64,000 nucleotides of DNA from an uncultured Gammaproteobacteria bacterium (GTDB lineage Bacteria > Pseudomonadota > Gammaproteobacteria > Pseudomonadales > Pseudohongiellaceae). Below are positions 43,283 through 53,704 of this stretch, piece after piece. The notes under the pieces are model-generated. The model ran no database searches, was not told the DNA's origin, and saw nothing but the letters and a program-made list of their open reading frames with translations. A program made the position numbers and the translations under genes. Position 1 is the stretch's first letter. Each line of letters opens with the position of its first letter. The stretch spans positions 162,795 to 226,794 of the forward strand of contig CAJXRP010000005.1 in the NCBI GenBank assembly GCA_913060495.1, read 5' to 3'.

Positions 43283-44614
43283 TTACAATTTCTTAAGTAA
43301 CACCTTCGATTTTCGCTGATAGTTGTAGAGTTCTTGTCTCTTTTCGGGGAGGTCGCTAAGCTTTGCCTCTAAAAATTCTTTCCCTAAAAACCAATGTGAC
43401 GCAACCGTAGTTAATACGAAAATTGTCTTGATGCCGGCAGTTTTGGCCTCATTCTCCAGGCTACTCAACAGTCGATCACCGTAGCCATTCTTCTGAAAAC
43501 TATTGTCTATAGCGATGCAGGCGATTTCAGCAAAGCCTTCTCCAATTGGATAGAGCGCCGCGCAAGCAATTACGGAGTCCTCTAGCTCAACGATTTTAAA
43601 ATTATCAATTTCAGTCTCTAGCAATTCACGGGAGCGTTCCACAAGCGAACCATTCTCCTCTAGAGGTCTAATTAACTGGAGTATACCTGCGACATCATCA
43701 ATGGTTGCGTCTCGCAGATTTTCGAAACTATCGTTGCTAATTAGCGTTCCATTTCCCTGTCGTGTAAAGAGTTCACGAATTAGTGCGCCATTCTCTTTAA
43801 AACTAATTAGGTGCGATCGATGCACCTTATTGGAATAGGCGCGAAGGCAGGCATCAAGAGCGCGGCTTATGCACACTGACTCCTCATCTAGCCTAGCAAG
43901 TTTTGCAGCATAAGATTTCGCGTCATCTTCGCTTAGCGAGGCAATTAAATTATCGTTCTCATCAAGAACGCCAGCCCACGGAACCATAAGGATCAATTTA
44001 TCCGCCTGTAAGGCTACGGCTGCTTCTGTTGCTACCTCTTCTGCAGATAGGTTGAAGACTTCACCGGTAAGCGAATAACCTAGATTCGAAAGTAGCACAA
44101 TATTATTCTGGTCTAGCTGTTGCTGGATGGCAGCGGCACGAATTTTCCTCACTGCTCCCGTGTATTGATAATCGATGCCATCATGAATCCCAACAGGCTT
44201 AGCTGTTACGAAATTGCCACGGCAGAGTCGTACATCAGATCCTTGCATTGGCGAATTGCTGATACCCATGGAGAAGAGAGCCTCGAGTCTTGCGCTTTCC
44301 CCGCCGACAACTCGCGTTACGGTCTCGATGCATTCGGCTTCAGTGATGCGGATGTTGCGATGATAGGAAGAGTCCTTACCACTACTTTCAAGTGCCTCTG
44401 AAATCTGTGGCCGCGCACCATGAACGAGTACTAATTTTACGCCTAGGCTGTGTAGCAGCGTCAGGTCATAGACAACGTTGGAAAGATTTTTGTCTGCCAG
44501 CGCCTCGCCGCTTAATAGTACGACGAACACCTTTCCTCGGTGTGTATTAATGTAGCTTGTCGAAGCACGAAACCATTCGATCATGCCGATGCTATCTTTT
44601 TGGTTATTCATCAT
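43283..44614 (-). CDS. argA: amino-acid N-acetyltransferase (N-acetylglutamate synthase)
   Basis: A 443-residue two-domain enzyme that starts arginine synthesis. Residues about 20-290 are an amino-acid-kinase fold (FVVLLSGEAL, LVLVHGARPQI, NIVLLSNLGYSLTGEVFNL). Residues 295-443 are a GNAT domain (IACIAIDNSFQKNGYGDRLLSSLE). This is the classical proteobacterial ArgA architecture. It follows argE by 36 bases, so two arginine genes are linked at the end of the long minus-strand run. Confidence 0.95.
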   Translation of the reverse strand: MMNNQKDSIGMIEWFRASTSYINTHRGKVFVVLLSGEALADKNLSNVVYDLTLLHSLGVKLVLVHGARPQISEALESSGKDSSYHRNIRITEAECIETVTRVVGGESARLEALFSMGISNSPMQGSDVRLCRGNFVTAKPVGIHDGIDYQYTGAVRKIRAAAIQQQLDQNNIVLLSNLGYSLTGEVFNLSAEEVATEAAVALQADKLILMVPWAGVLDENDNLIASLSEDDAKSYAAKLARLDEESVCISRALDACLRAYSNKVHRSHLISFKENGALIRELFTRQGNGTLISNDSFENLRDATIDDVAGILQLIRPLEENGSLVERSRELLETEIDNFKIVELEDSVIACAALYPIGEGFAEIACIAIDNSFQKNGYGDRLLSSLENEAKTAGIKTIFVLTTVASHWFLGKEFLEAKLSDLPEKRQELYNYQRKSKVLLKKL

Positions 44615-44650
44615 TCGAATCTCTCTACTGTCAGTTTTCTTAGTCTACTG

Positions 44651-45805
44651 CTACAGACAATGATGACTAATCATTTTTTGCAATACATCGATGCAGGGCT
44701 CGATCATATCTATCGACATATACTCATCAGGCTGATGGGCTTGGTCAATATTACCAGGGCCCATTATTATGGTATCCATTCCTAGTTCTTGGAGGAACGG
44801 GCCTTCAGTGCCAAATGCTACGCTTATGCTTTCGTGGCCGGTTAGTCTCTCGGCGGTCCGCAATAGGGCACTGTTCTCATCAGCGAAAAAAGCAGGTACG
44901 CCGGTAAATAAGGCTTCCAATTCAAATTGAATACCTAGTGGATCCATGAGGCGTGCAATCCTATTCCTTATCTCTGCACGTACAGTTTCGATGTGCATGC
45001 CTGGCATCAGACGGATATCAAATTCTAATTCACAATGGCCACAGATTCGATTGGGATTGTCGCCACCGTGTATTACGCCGAGATTCAAGGTTGGATGAGG
45101 AATGCTGAACAACTCACTGCTGTATCTCTGTTTCAGTTCTTCACGGTAGATCATTAGATCCGAGATTACTACGTGCATGGCATCCAGTGCATTATTTCCG
45201 AGAGAGGGGTTAGAGGAATGGCCGCTTTGTCCAAGCAAGCGAACGGAATCCATCATGATTCCTTTGTGTGCCTTTACCGGCTGCAGGCCGGTGGGTTCGC
45301 CGATAATAGCTGCACGTGCCTTGGGCCTGCCCATTTGAGCAATGCTGCGCGCACCTTGCATAGATGTTTCTTCGTCTGCAGTTGCAAGAATGATGAGAGG
45401 CTCTTTAAAGTTTTTGTCCAACAGCGGTTTCACGGCTTCCATGATGATTGGAAAGAAGCCTTTCATGTCGGTAACGCCGAGACCAAATAGTTTGCCATCG
45501 CGTTCGGTGACCTTAAAGGGGTCTACCGACCACAATTGTTCATCGAGGGGAACCGTGTCTGTGTGACCCGCAAGAACTAGGCCGCCGGGGCCAGAGCCTA
45601 AGGTCGCAATGAGATTGAATTTAGTTGTCTCGCTGCCGGGTATTGGAATGAGTTCGCATTCGAAGCCCAGCGATTCAAATTGCTCCGCCAGGTGGTCTAT
45701 TACCGGCTTATTGCTCGTATCGATGTTCGGATTAGCGGAGCTAACGCTGGGTAGGCTTACAACGCTATTGAGTTGTTGAAGCAGAAATTTGGAATTAACC
45801 GACAC
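44651..45805 (-). CDS. argE: acetylornithine deacetylase
   Basis: A 384-residue M20-family metallo-amidohydrolase that gives ornithine. Metal and catalytic motifs: LVLAGHTDTVP, GVTDMKGFFPI, TADEETSMQGARS and IIGEPTGLQPVKAHKG. The C-terminal YGTEGPF-like block reads VAFGTEGPFLQELGMDTIIMGPG. It lies upstream of argA. Confidence 0.94.
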   Translation of the reverse strand: MSVNSKFLLQQLNSVVSLPSVSSANPNIDTSNKPVIDHLAEQFESLGFECELIPIPGSETTKFNLIATLGSGPGGLVLAGHTDTVPLDEQLWSVDPFKVTERDGKLFGLGVTDMKGFFPIIMEAVKPLLDKNFKEPLIILATADEETSMQGARSIAQMGRPKARAAIIGEPTGLQPVKAHKGIMMDSVRLLGQSGHSSNPSLGNNALDAMHVVISDLMIYREELKQRYSSELFSIPHPTLNLGVIHGGDNPNRICGHCELEFDIRLMPGMHIETVRAEIRNRIARLMDPLGIQFELEALFTGVPAFFADENSALLRTAERLTGHESISVAFGTEGPFLQELGMDTIIMGPGNIDQAHQPDEYMSIDMIEPCIDVLQKMISHHCL

Positions 45806-45835
45806 GGAGATACTCCAGTCAAAAACAGGCGAATT

Positions 45836-46195
45836 TTAGGAAGGGGCAGAAAGCTTGGCGATCATATCTGTCTTCGCGGCCATGATGAAATCGTTAACGT
45901 GTAGACCATTAATCTTGTGTGTCCACCAGTAGATAGTAACTTTGCCCCATTCGGTCATGATGGAAGGATGGTGATTCTCGCGCTCAGCCAACGTAGCTAT
46001 CTTATAGGTAAAACTAAATGCGTCTTTGAACTCAACGAAATGAAATTCACGACTTAGTTTTTCTACGCCTTCGTGAAAATCTCGCTTCCATGCTGGCACC
46101 TTGATCAGCAGCTCATTTGCCTCTTCTTCGGTAACCAGCGGTGCGCCCATCTGACAGGCTTCGCAGTGTCTCTCGTACAAATTTTTCATGGACAT
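45836..46195 (-). CDS. phhB: pterin-4a-carbinolamine dehydratase
   Basis: A 119-residue dehydratase. The active-site block AERENHHPSIMTEWGKVTIYWWTHKINGLHVND is intact. It recycles pterin cofactor for phenylalanine hydroxylase, though no phhA is nearby. The gene starts 3 bases after the hemW stop, so it is part of the same transcription unit. Confidence 0.93.
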   Translation of the reverse strand: MSMKNLYERHCEACQMGAPLVTEEEANELLIKVPAWKRDFHEGVEKLSREFHFVEFKDAFSFTYKIATLAERENHHPSIMTEWGKVTIYWWTHKINGLHVNDFIMAAKTDMIAKLSAPS

Positions 46196-46198
46196 CCC

Positions 46199-47338
46199 TT
46201 AGAGGAATTCTTGTAACAAGCTATTTAGTAGCCGATAACCTTTGTCTGAAGCCGCTATACGATCATCTATTTTCTGCAGTAAGCCACCCGCGATCAAGTA
46301 TTCTACCTTTTTTCCTATAGCGCTAAAAGGGAGCCCGGTTCTAGATTCAAACAGTGACTCGGAAAACCCATGTCTGCTGCGTAGGGCATTCATTAGAAAT
46401 TCAATTGCACGTTCATCCTGCAGTATTTCGGTCTTCTTGAGATCTGACTGAATACTCTTGCTTAGATAATGATTTGGTTGTCTGTGTTTTTGTGTCCGCA
46501 CAATGGCATTTGTCTCGGCAAGTGTAATTTTGCCGTGGGCGCCCGCACCTATGCCTAGGTAGTCGCCAAATTCCCAATAGTTTACGTTGTGGCGCGAATG
46601 GCGACCTTCCTTAGAGAACGCAGATATTTCGTAACGCTGATAGCCAGAGCTTTCGAACAGTGTGAGGCCTGCATCCTCAAGAGAATTGAGAACTGGTTCT
46701 TCAGGCAAGGTGGGGGGGCGCGCATAAAAGACGGTATTGGGTTCAATAGTGAGCTGATACCAAGAGATGTGTAGTGGATCGAAACTAATCGCAGTCTGTA
46801 AATCGTTGAGTGCATCGTTAACATTCTGGCCGGGAAGGCCATGCATTAAATCCAGATTGAAGTTCTCGAAACCGGCGCTTCTGGCGAAATCAATCGCTTT
46901 CTTGGATTCGTGAGCGGAATGAATGCGACCGAGGTTTTTCAGCTGACGCTCATCGAAGCTTTGAATTCCAATGGAGAGGCGGTTTATACCAGCATTAAAA
47001 TAGTCAGAGAACTTGTCAGCTTCTGCAGTGCCGGGGTTGGCCTCGAGAGTGATTTCGCAATCTGTGCTCAAAGACGCGTTGGCTTGTATATGTGACAGAA
47101 TCTTCTCGAATGACTTCGCGCTAAATAGGCTCGGTGTCCCACCTCCGATAAAAATCGATTGCAGGGGGCGGCCATTACAAAACCCGTAGTCACGATCGAA
47201 GTCCTGGCAGAGAATATCTACATAGTCACTTTCGGGAATGTCTGATTGCGCTTCATGGGAATTGAAGTCGCAGTAAGGGCATTTCTTCACACACCAAGGT
47301 ATGTGGATGTAAAGACTTAGTGGCGGGAGTTCCAACAT
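46199..47338 (-). CDS. hemW: HemW-like radical SAM protein (heme chaperone family)
   Basis: A 379-residue radical SAM protein related to coproporphyrinogen dehydrogenase HemN. The cluster motif is HIPWCVKKCPYCDF (C-x3-C-x2-C). It is shorter than HemN and has the position next to rdgB that is typical of HemW, now seen as a heme chaperone. Conserved: FIGGGTPSLF, SIGIQSFDERQLKNLGRIH, LDLMHGLPGQ. It overlaps rdgB by 22 bases. Confidence 0.93.
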   Translation of the reverse strand: MLELPPLSLYIHIPWCVKKCPYCDFNSHEAQSDIPESDYVDILCQDFDRDYGFCNGRPLQSIFIGGGTPSLFSAKSFEKILSHIQANASLSTDCEITLEANPGTAEADKFSDYFNAGINRLSIGIQSFDERQLKNLGRIHSAHESKKAIDFARSAGFENFNLDLMHGLPGQNVNDALNDLQTAISFDPLHISWYQLTIEPNTVFYARPPTLPEEPVLNSLEDAGLTLFESSGYQRYEISAFSKEGRHSRHNVNYWEFGDYLGIGAGAHGKITLAETNAIVRTQKHRQPNHYLSKSIQSDLKKTEILQDERAIEFLMNALRSRHGFSESLFESRTGLPFSAIGKKVEYLIAGGLLQKIDDRIAASDKGYRLLNSLLQEFL

Positions 47339-47919
47339 TCTAATAGCTGCTTAAGCGCTTGGCCTCGATGGCTGATGGCGTTCTTTGTTGCGGGATCCAG
47401 CTTTGCAGATGCGCAGCCATGACTCGGTACATAGAATAGTGGATCATAGCCGAATCCGTTCTCACCTTCCTCACTAAACAGAATGCGTCCTTCCCAGGTG
47501 CCCTGACAAATTAGCGGCATAGGGTCCTTAGCGTGTCGCATATAGGCAATAACACATTGAAACCTTGCGGTACGCTCTGTTTCACTAATACCTTGCAATT
47601 CATGCAGTAATTTCGCGTTGTTCTGTTTGTCCGCAGCGTCTCCGTGGGAGCCGGCATAGCGCGCTGAATAGATCCCAGGCTCGCCCTTGAGCGCATCTAC
47701 CTCTATCCCACTATCATCTGCTATCGCAGGGAGTCCGGTCGCGATGCAGGCATGGCGCGCTTTTATCAGGGCATTCTCAATAAAGCTAAGGCCGGTCTCG
47801 TCGGCATCAGTTACGGAGAACTTCGATTGCGGCACCAATTGAACATCCTTCTGTTTGAGGATTGCTTGGAGTTCAACGAGCTTTCCCTTGTTGCTGCTAG
47901 CCAACACTACTTTACGCAT
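47317..47919 (-). CDS. rdgB: non-canonical purine NTP pyrophosphatase (ITP/XTP)
   Basis: A 200-residue HAM1/RdgB enzyme that removes ITP and XTP from the nucleotide pool. Motifs: VVLASSNKGKLVE, PAIADDSGIEVDAL, GIYSARYAG, and C-terminal GENGFGYDPLFYVP and SHRGQALKQLLE. It overlaps the hemW start and follows metW by 15 bases. Confidence 0.96.
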   Translation of the reverse strand: MRKVVLASSNKGKLVELQAILKQKDVQLVPQSKFSVTDADETGLSFIENALIKARHACIATGLPAIADDSGIEVDALKGEPGIYSARYAGSHGDAADKQNNAKLLHELQGISETERTARFQCVIAYMRHAKDPMPLICQGTWEGRILFSEEGENGFGYDPLFYVPSHGCASAKLDPATKNAISHRGQALKQLLECWNSRH

Positions 47920-47934
47920 TCTTATCGAAAACCT

Positions 47935-48534
47935 TTAATCTGTGTCTTTACTAATGTGATAGATGGCAATTTCGCCCAAGAGGTTTGGCCAGGCTTTCAT
48001 GTACCAGCTACCCTGATGTTCGAGATCGACCACCGTTCTAGCCAACACCTTAATGTTTCTCTCTCTACACAGCGCATCGAAATCCTTGACCGTGCAGAAA
48101 TGAATGTTTGGCGTGTTATACCAAGAGTGCGGTATAAATTTCGATACCGGCATGCGCCCTCGGCTTGCTAGATATAGACGGCTCTTCCAATTGCCAAAGT
48201 TCGGGAATGTCACGATGCCGTTCTTGCCGATACGCAGCATTTCTTCGATCAAGTGATCTGGTTTACTGAGGGCCTGAAGTGTCTGCGCCAATAGAACGGT
48301 ATCGAAACTTTCTGTCTGAAAATTGGAAAGCCCCTCATCTAGATTCTGTTCGATGACATTTGTACCGTTATCCAGGCAGTGCTGGATATTTTTCTCATCG
48401 ATCTCTAGTCCAATACCGTACACATTCTTAGTAGTTTGTAGATAATGCAATAGACTGCCATCGCCGCAACCAAGGTCGAGTACCTTGCTGTTCGGTTGAA
48501 TCCACTGCTGAATAATCTGAAGATCAGGACGCAT
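47935..48534 (-). CDS. metW: methionine biosynthesis protein MetW
   Basis: A 199-residue methyltransferase-fold protein. SAM motif: [15 protein letters not shown]. It has the typical MetW blocks [15 protein letters not shown] and [42 protein letters not shown]. In this lineage MetX commonly works together with MetW as the homoserine acyltransferase pair. The start overlaps the end of metX by 11 bases. Confidence 0.95.
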   Translation of the reverse strand: MRPDLQIIQQWIQPNSKVLDLGCGDGSLLHYLQTTKNVYGIGLEIDEKNIQHCLDNGTNVIEQNLDEGLSNFQTESFDTVLLAQTLQALSKPDHLIEEMLRIGKNGIVTFPNFGNWKSRLYLASRGRMPVSKFIPHSWYNTPNIHFCTVKDFDALCRERNIKVLARTVVDLEHQGSWYMKAWPNLLGEIAIYHISKDTD

Positions 48535-49726
48535 CGCTTTCGTTCTCCTGATGTATTCTTTGCAGATAACCCGACAGAGCTTCTATATAACGCGGGATAG
48601 GAAGCAAGAATGCATCGTGTCCCTGGTCAGCTTCTATTTCGAGATAACTAACTTCCCTTCCTGCCTTAAGCAGATCTGCCACAATTTCTCGCGAACGCTC
48701 TGGCGGGAATCGCCAGTCCGTGCTGAACGACATAAGCAGAAATTTGCAATCGCTTTTGGCGAATGCCTTAGACAGGTCTCCTTCAAAATCCACTGTGGGA
48801 TCGAAATAGTCCAATGCCTTGGTCATTAACAAATAGGTATTAGCATCGAAATTCTCTGAAAATCTTTCTCCCTGATAATGCAGATAGCTCTCCACTTGGA
48901 AATCGACATTGAATCCGAAGCTTAGTTTTCCGGAGCGTAGATCTCTACCGAAATTCTCCGCTGTATCCTGTTCGAAATTTGAAACAGACTTACCAAATTT
49001 CGCGCGCATTGCGCTATCTGACAAATAGGTGATGTGCCCAACCATACGCGCAAGCATTAAACCCTGCTTCGGATAGGTTCCTTTTTCTAAGTAGCGTCCA
49101 GCGTGAAAATCTGGATCACTAGTAATTGAATGACGGGCAATTTCGTTGAACGCAATATTCTGTGCCGATAGTTTAGGTGCTGCAGCTATGCTGACAGCAT
49201 GACGGATGCGTTCTGGATAACTAATCGCCCAGCGCAGTACCTGCATGCCTCCCAAGCTGCCGCCTATAACAGCGGCCCATTCAGGAATCCCCATCGTATT
49301 CATCAGTTGTAGCTGGCTATTCACCCAGTCGCGGACGGTTACTACAGGAAAATCGGGACCGTAGTACTTGTTCGTCTCTGGATTGATCGAGGCGGGCCCA
49401 GTACTGCCGGCGCATCCGCCAAGATTGTTGAGGCTAACAACGTAGAAGAGATTGGTATCAATCGCCTTGTCTGGTCCGATACAGCTGTCCCACCAACCTG
49501 GCTTACTATCATCTTCGTTATGGTAGCCGGCCGCATGATGGTCGCCGCTGAGGGCATGACAGATAAGCACGGCATTCGACTTTTTGCTATTTAGTTTGCC
49601 GTAAGTCTCTACGACTAGCTGGTATTCGGGCAATACCTTGCCGCTTCGAAGAGTTAAAGGCTCTTCGAATTTATAGACCTGTGGAGTAACTAGGCCAACT
49701 GAGTCTGTAGGTATTGAATCAGGCAT
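48524..49726 (-). CDS. metX: homoserine O-acyltransferase
   Basis: A 400-residue alpha/beta hydrolase that acylates homoserine in methionine synthesis. The nucleophile elbow is [10 protein letters not shown]; the oxyanion region is [17 protein letters not shown]; the C-terminal DQGHDAFL contains the catalytic histidine. The acyl donor (acetyl- or succinyl-CoA) cannot be settled by eye. Co-transcribed with metW. The 70 bases before it hold no recognised riboswitch. Confidence 0.95.
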   Translation of the reverse strand: MPDSIPTDSVGLVTPQVYKFEEPLTLRSGKVLPEYQLVVETYGKLNSKKSNAVLICHALSGDHHAAGYHNEDDSKPGWWDSCIGPDKAIDTNLFYVVSLNNLGGCAGSTGPASINPETNKYYGPDFPVVTVRDWVNSQLQLMNTMGIPEWAAVIGGSLGGMQVLRWAISYPERIRHAVSIAAAPKLSAQNIAFNEIARHSITSDPDFHAGRYLEKGTYPKQGLMLARMVGHITYLSDSAMRAKFGKSVSNFEQDTAENFGRDLRSGKLSFGFNVDFQVESYLHYQGERFSENFDANTYLLMTKALDYFDPTVDFEGDLSKAFAKSDCKFLLMSFSTDWRFPPERSREIVADLLKAGREVSYLEIEADQGHDAFLLPIPRYIEALSGYLQRIHQENESDAS

Positions 49727-49796
49727 TGAAAACGGCTATAGAGGCTCTCTAATTTTCTTATACTAATTTTTCAATCAGTGTTCATTTGCTTATGTA

Positions 49797-50093
49797 CTAG
49801 GAAAACGTGTCTTTGGCTATTCCTAGCCCCGGAGGTATAGACAGGGGTTTCTTAATGCACAATTTCTTATGTCGTCCCGTTTGTCCGCTAACTATAGTAA
49901 TAGCAGCTTGTTTAATACTAAATATTTTCGCCAAATATCGAACTAAATGTTTGTTTGCTTTCCCGTCTGTAGGCGCTGCGGAAATTCTAATCTTCAGATG
50001 TTCGCCAACAGGCCCAACTATACGGTCTTCATTGGATTTTGGCTGAATGCTACAGTCCAAGTATAAGGCATCTTTCTCCCAACGATAGTGCAT
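49797..50093 (-). CDS. yggU: DUF167/YggU family protein
   Basis: A 98-residue protein of unknown role. The family blocks are IQPKSNEDRIVGPVGEHLKIRISAAPTDGKANKHLVRYLAKIF and the SGQTGRHKKL end. It follows yggT by 51 bases, the common arrangement yggS-proC-yggT-yggU. Confidence 0.92.
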   Translation of the reverse strand: MHYRWEKDALYLDCSIQPKSNEDRIVGPVGEHLKIRISAAPTDGKANKHLVRYLAKIFSIKQAAITIVSGQTGRHKKLCIKKPLSIPPGLGIAKDTFS

Positions 50094-50144
50094 AGTAAGA
50101 GCGCTTAGTGATATTTAGGCCCAGGCCAAAGTCTGGGGAATTGC

Positions 50145-50750
50145 TTATATCCCGATTATAACCATCGCATGTTGTTGGTTGATGCCGAAGGTAGTCAGGA
50201 TAAAATTTTGAATAATTTGAATGGCAATGAAAATAAAAATAGGCGAAAAGTCTAGGCCGCCCATGGAAGGAATTATTTTCCGCACCGGCGCCATAACAGG
50301 TTCGGTCAGTTGCCAAACCAAGAGCAATAGAGGATGAGGATTCGTGCTTCCTGAAAACATCATAACAAACGACATTATAATCGACGCCAATATTGCGTAG
50401 TAGTAAATGTTAACGACAAATAATATGACGCCTACAAAGGCCCAAGTAATGATGTATCCGGCACCAGGAATGCTGCCGCCATAGAGAATAATCAGTACAC
50501 AGATTGCTATAGCCTCTACGATGAAGGCTAATACGAGTGAAGAAAAATCTATGCCTTTATAACCGGGAATAAACGTTCGAAGAATTCGTACCATCGGATC
50601 AGTGATTTTTATTACGGACTGAGAAACGGGATTATAAAAATCCGCTTTAGCGACTTGTAATAAGAATCGAAGCAGCACGGCTAACAAGTATATTCCAGTA
50701 AGCGTGCTAAAAATTAATGCCGCAGAGCTTCCCATAACATTCATATCCAA
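50145..50750 (-). CDS. yggT: YggT family integral membrane protein
   Basis: A 201-residue protein made of two YggT repeats: about 10-95 (YLLAVLLRFLLQVAKADFYNPVSQSVIKITDPMVRILRTFIPG) and 105-200 (YAILASIIMSF, NPHPLLLLVWQLTEPVMAPVRKIIP). Four membrane helices. The family is linked to osmotic tolerance or division in some bacteria, but its biochemical role is unknown. It sits between proC and yggU. Confidence 0.93.
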   Translation of the reverse strand: MDMNVMGSSAALIFSTLTGIYLLAVLLRFLLQVAKADFYNPVSQSVIKITDPMVRILRTFIPGYKGIDFSSLVLAFIVEAIAICVLIILYGGSIPGAGYIITWAFVGVILFVVNIYYYAILASIIMSFVMMFSGSTNPHPLLLLVWQLTEPVMAPVRKIIPSMGGLDFSPIFIFIAIQIIQNFILTTFGINQQHAMVIIGI

Positions 50751-50818
50751 ATTATTTTAAATCAATTAATATCAATAAAAGAACAGCTGTTCCATATAAA
50801 GCCAGCAGTTAGCGAATA

Positions 50819-51643
50819 CTACGCGCTATCAGTTTCTTCAGCCAGTTCTACAGAGCGCGTTCTTGCTGCATTCAGGGCTTTGGCAACTAGGCCACGAAGA
50901 TCACCATCTTCAAACTGCAGGATTGCCTGTTCAGTTGTTCCGCCGGGTGACGTTACTTTGCGTCGCAATGTGGCAATGTCATCCTCACTGTTCTGAGCGA
51001 GAGCTGCAGCGCCAGCAGCTGTATGATAGGTGAGCGCCCGTGCTAGATCCTCGCTTAGCCCCATCTCTTTTGCTGTTGCCTGCATAGCTTCCATGAACAG
51101 GAAAAAGTAAGCGGGTCCACTACCAGAAACAGCGGTAACAATATCGATGTCTGAGTCAGCATCAACCCACGTGACGAAACCCACTGCACTAATGACTTCA
51201 TCGGCAAGTTGTTTTTGTTCCTCGGAAACTTTGGCGTTGGCAAATAGCCCGCTAGCGCCCATGCCTACGAGAGCGGGGGTGTTTGGCATGCAACGAACAA
51301 TAGCAGCCGATGTGCCAAACCAATTCTGTAAGTGAGCAGTGGTAATGCCTGCAGCGATCGATATTAGCAGAACCTCACGATCGCCTAGGTCTGCGGCCAA
51401 CGCCATACAGGCTTCTTTCATCACCTGTGGCTTGACAGCTAATACGATTACATTGGCTTCAATTGCGATATCGCTATTGCTACCGGTTTGTATTGTGCAG
51501 TCCTGAGCAAGCAATTGAAGCTTGCTGTTGTCCAGATCACTGGCGCAGATATTCTCAGGTTCAGTGCCTTTGGCGATTAGGCCACGAATGAGGGCATTCG
51601 CCATGTTTCCCGCGCCAATGAAGCCAATTTTAGTACTTTTCAA
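50819..51643 (-). CDS. proC: pyrroline-5-carboxylate reductase
   Basis: A 274-residue reductase making proline. The N-terminal Rossmann motif is IGFIGAGNMANALIRG. The C-terminal signature is VTSPGGTTEQAILQFEDGDL, and AVSGSGPAYFF is present. Follows yggS by 133 bases in the usual order. Confidence 0.97.
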   Translation of the reverse strand: MKSTKIGFIGAGNMANALIRGLIAKGTEPENICASDLDNSKLQLLAQDCTIQTGSNSDIAIEANVIVLAVKPQVMKEACMALAADLGDREVLLISIAAGITTAHLQNWFGTSAAIVRCMPNTPALVGMGASGLFANAKVSEEQKQLADEVISAVGFVTWVDADSDIDIVTAVSGSGPAYFFLFMEAMQATAKEMGLSEDLARALTYHTAAGAAALAQNSEDDIATLRRKVTSPGGTTEQAILQFEDGDLRGLVAKALNAARTRSVELAEETDSA

Positions 51644-51776
51644 AATATCTCCCTGGCCTAGTCCGAATGCTGTGAATGCTTAGGAAGTGGCCGTAGAACA
51701 GCTTGGTATTCTAACGTATTTACTGGAGGCTAGATAATTAGTTTGCTTAGTCTAGAGTCTGCCGAAGGGCGCAGTA

Positions 51777-52460
51777 CTAGCCGCGAGAGCCGAATAGGGC
51801 AGTGCCGATACGGATGAGTGTGGAGCCCTCGGCAACGGCCGCCTCAAAATCATTGCTCATGCCCATCGATAGCGTGTCGAATTGTGTATAACGTGGTCTG
51901 AGTCGAGCATATTCTTGTGCCAATACTCGAAATACTAGCCGTTGGGATTCTAGATCTGGCAGAGCTGCTGGAATTGCCATCAGGCCACGCAATTTTAGGT
52001 TCGGTAGAGCGTCCACACTGTCGCAGAGAGCCTCTGCTTTGCTAAGCTCTATGCCGGATTTACTGGTCTCATCGGAGAGCTTTATCTGTACACAGACATT
52101 TAGCTTGGGGCCAGCGGGATCTCGTTGATCGCTTAGACGTTGGGCTACTTTTAGCCGGTCTATGCTGTGTACCCACTGGAAATTCTCGGCTATAGATTTG
52201 GTCTTATTCGACTGGATAGGCCCTATGAAGTGCCAGTTGATGCGCATTGAAGACAAATGCTCAATTTTATCCAGTGCTTCTTGTAGATAATTTTCACCGA
52301 AATCGCTGATGCCGGCCTCATTCGCTGCAATGATGCTTTCTACTGGATGTCGCTTGCTTACAGCCAATAACATCACGCTTCCCGCGCTGCGATCATATTG
52401 CCGTTCAAGGCGCCGTAATCGATCACTTAGCTGGCTAATATTTTCTGCTATGGTGTTCAC
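51777..52460 (-). CDS. yggS: YggS/PROSC-type PLP-binding protein
   Basis: A 227-residue single-domain PLP protein that keeps pyridoxal-phosphate balance. The PLP-lysine segment is LLAVSKRHPVESI; DFGENYLQEALDKIEHL, WHFIGPIQSNKTK and LSMGMSNDFEAAVAEGSTLIRIGTALFG are all present. It heads the minus-strand run and is divergent from pilT, with 197 bases between that must hold both promoters. Confidence 0.95.
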   Translation of the reverse strand: MNTIAENISQLSDRLRRLERQYDRSAGSVMLLAVSKRHPVESIIAANEAGISDFGENYLQEALDKIEHLSSMRINWHFIGPIQSNKTKSIAENFQWVHSIDRLKVAQRLSDQRDPAGPKLNVCVQIKLSDETSKSGIELSKAEALCDSVDALPNLKLRGLMAIPAALPDLESQRLVFRVLAQEYARLRPRYTQFDTLSMGMSNDFEAAVAEGSTLIRIGTALFGSRG

Positions 52461-52657
52461 GTTATGATTCGTATTATGCGCTTGCTGGGTATGGGATATT
52501 CACCTAAGGACAGGTACTATAGGTGAGCTTGTGACTATTGGCTAGTGGTATCAGCGCTCTCAGTCGGTTACCAAAATATTGATGCAAGAGCCTAGAATTA
52601 GAAGCTAGCGCTAGAAATTAACAATAGAAAAATTACAAAAAGCGGTAAGGAAGACTA

Positions 52658-53692
52658 ATGGATATTACAGAACTACTCGGATTCAGCGTAAAACAAGGCG
52701 CTTCGGATTTACACATCACGGCTGGTATGCCGCCTCTCATTCGTGTCGATGGCGATATTCGTAGAATCAACGTGCCGGAAATGGATCACAAGGAAGTTCA
52801 CTCGCTAATTTATGAAATCATGAATGATAAACAGCGAAAAGATTACGAAGAATTTTTGGAAACCGACTTCTCGTTTGAGGTTCCCAACCTTGCCCGCTTT
52901 CGTGTAAACGCCTTTATGCAGAACCGTGGTTCTGCTGCAGTATTTCGTACTATTCCCTCGAAGGTTTTGACCATGGAACAGTTAGGCATGGGCGAAATTT
53001 TTAGGAAGATTTCCGATGTGCCTCGAGGATTGGTTGTAGTAACGGGGCCAACTGGTTCGGGAAAAAGTACAACGCTCGCAGCAATGGTTGATTATATCAA
53101 TGAGACAAAGTACGAGCATATCCTCACCATTGAGGACCCGATCGAATTTGTTCATCAGAGTAAGAAATGTCTGGTGAACCAGCGTGAGGTACATAGAGAT
53201 ACACATGGTTTTAACGAAGCGCTACGCTCCGCACTTCGTGAAGACCCCGATATTATTCTTGTTGGTGAGCTACGAGATTTGGAAACGATTCGACTTGCAT
53301 TGACTGCAGCTGAAACAGGTCACTTAGTTTTTGGCACCCTACATACTACCTCTGCAGCGAAAACTATCGACAGGGTTATCGACGTATTCCCAGCAGCAGA
53401 AAAAGACATGGTTAGATCTATGTTGTCCGAATCGCTGCAATCCGTTATTTCACAAGCTTTGTTAAAGAAGCAGGGTGGCGGTCGAGTTGCTGCACATGAA
53501 ATCATGATGGGTACATCAGCAATCCGCAACTTGATTCGCGAAGACAAGGTTGCGCAGATGTACTCCGCGATACAAACAGGTGCAAGTACAGGTATGCAGA
53601 CACTAGATCAATGCCTGAAAGACCTGTTGGCGAAAGGCATTATTAGTAGAGAAGAAGCGAAAGGAAAAGCGAAGATGCCTGATTCGTTCTAG
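52658..53692 (+). CDS. pilT: type IV pilus retraction ATPase
   Basis: A 344-residue hexameric ATPase that powers pilus retraction and twitching. Walker A is GPTGSGKST. The Asp box and Walker B region are ILTIEDPIEFVH and REDPDIILVGELRD. The His box is GHLVFGTLHTTSA, and the PilT C-terminal AIRNLIREDKVAQMYSAIQTG follows. The neighbouring pilU often present is absent. It converges on ruvX 12 bases away. Confidence 0.97.
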   Translation: MDITELLGFSVKQGASDLHITAGMPPLIRVDGDIRRINVPEMDHKEVHSLIYEIMNDKQRKDYEEFLETDFSFEVPNLARFRVNAFMQNRGSAAVFRTIPSKVLTMEQLGMGEIFRKISDVPRGLVVVTGPTGSGKSTTLAAMVDYINETKYEHILTIEDPIEFVHQSKKCLVNQREVHRDTHGFNEALRSALREDPDIILVGELRDLETIRLALTAAETGHLVFGTLHTTSAAKTIDRVIDVFPAAEKDMVRSMLSESLQSVISQALLKKQGGGRVAAHEIMMGTSAIRNLIREDKVAQMYSAIQTGASTGMQTLDQCLKDLLAKGIISREEAKGKAKMPDSF

Positions 53693-53704
53693 GAGATAGC
53701 TTGC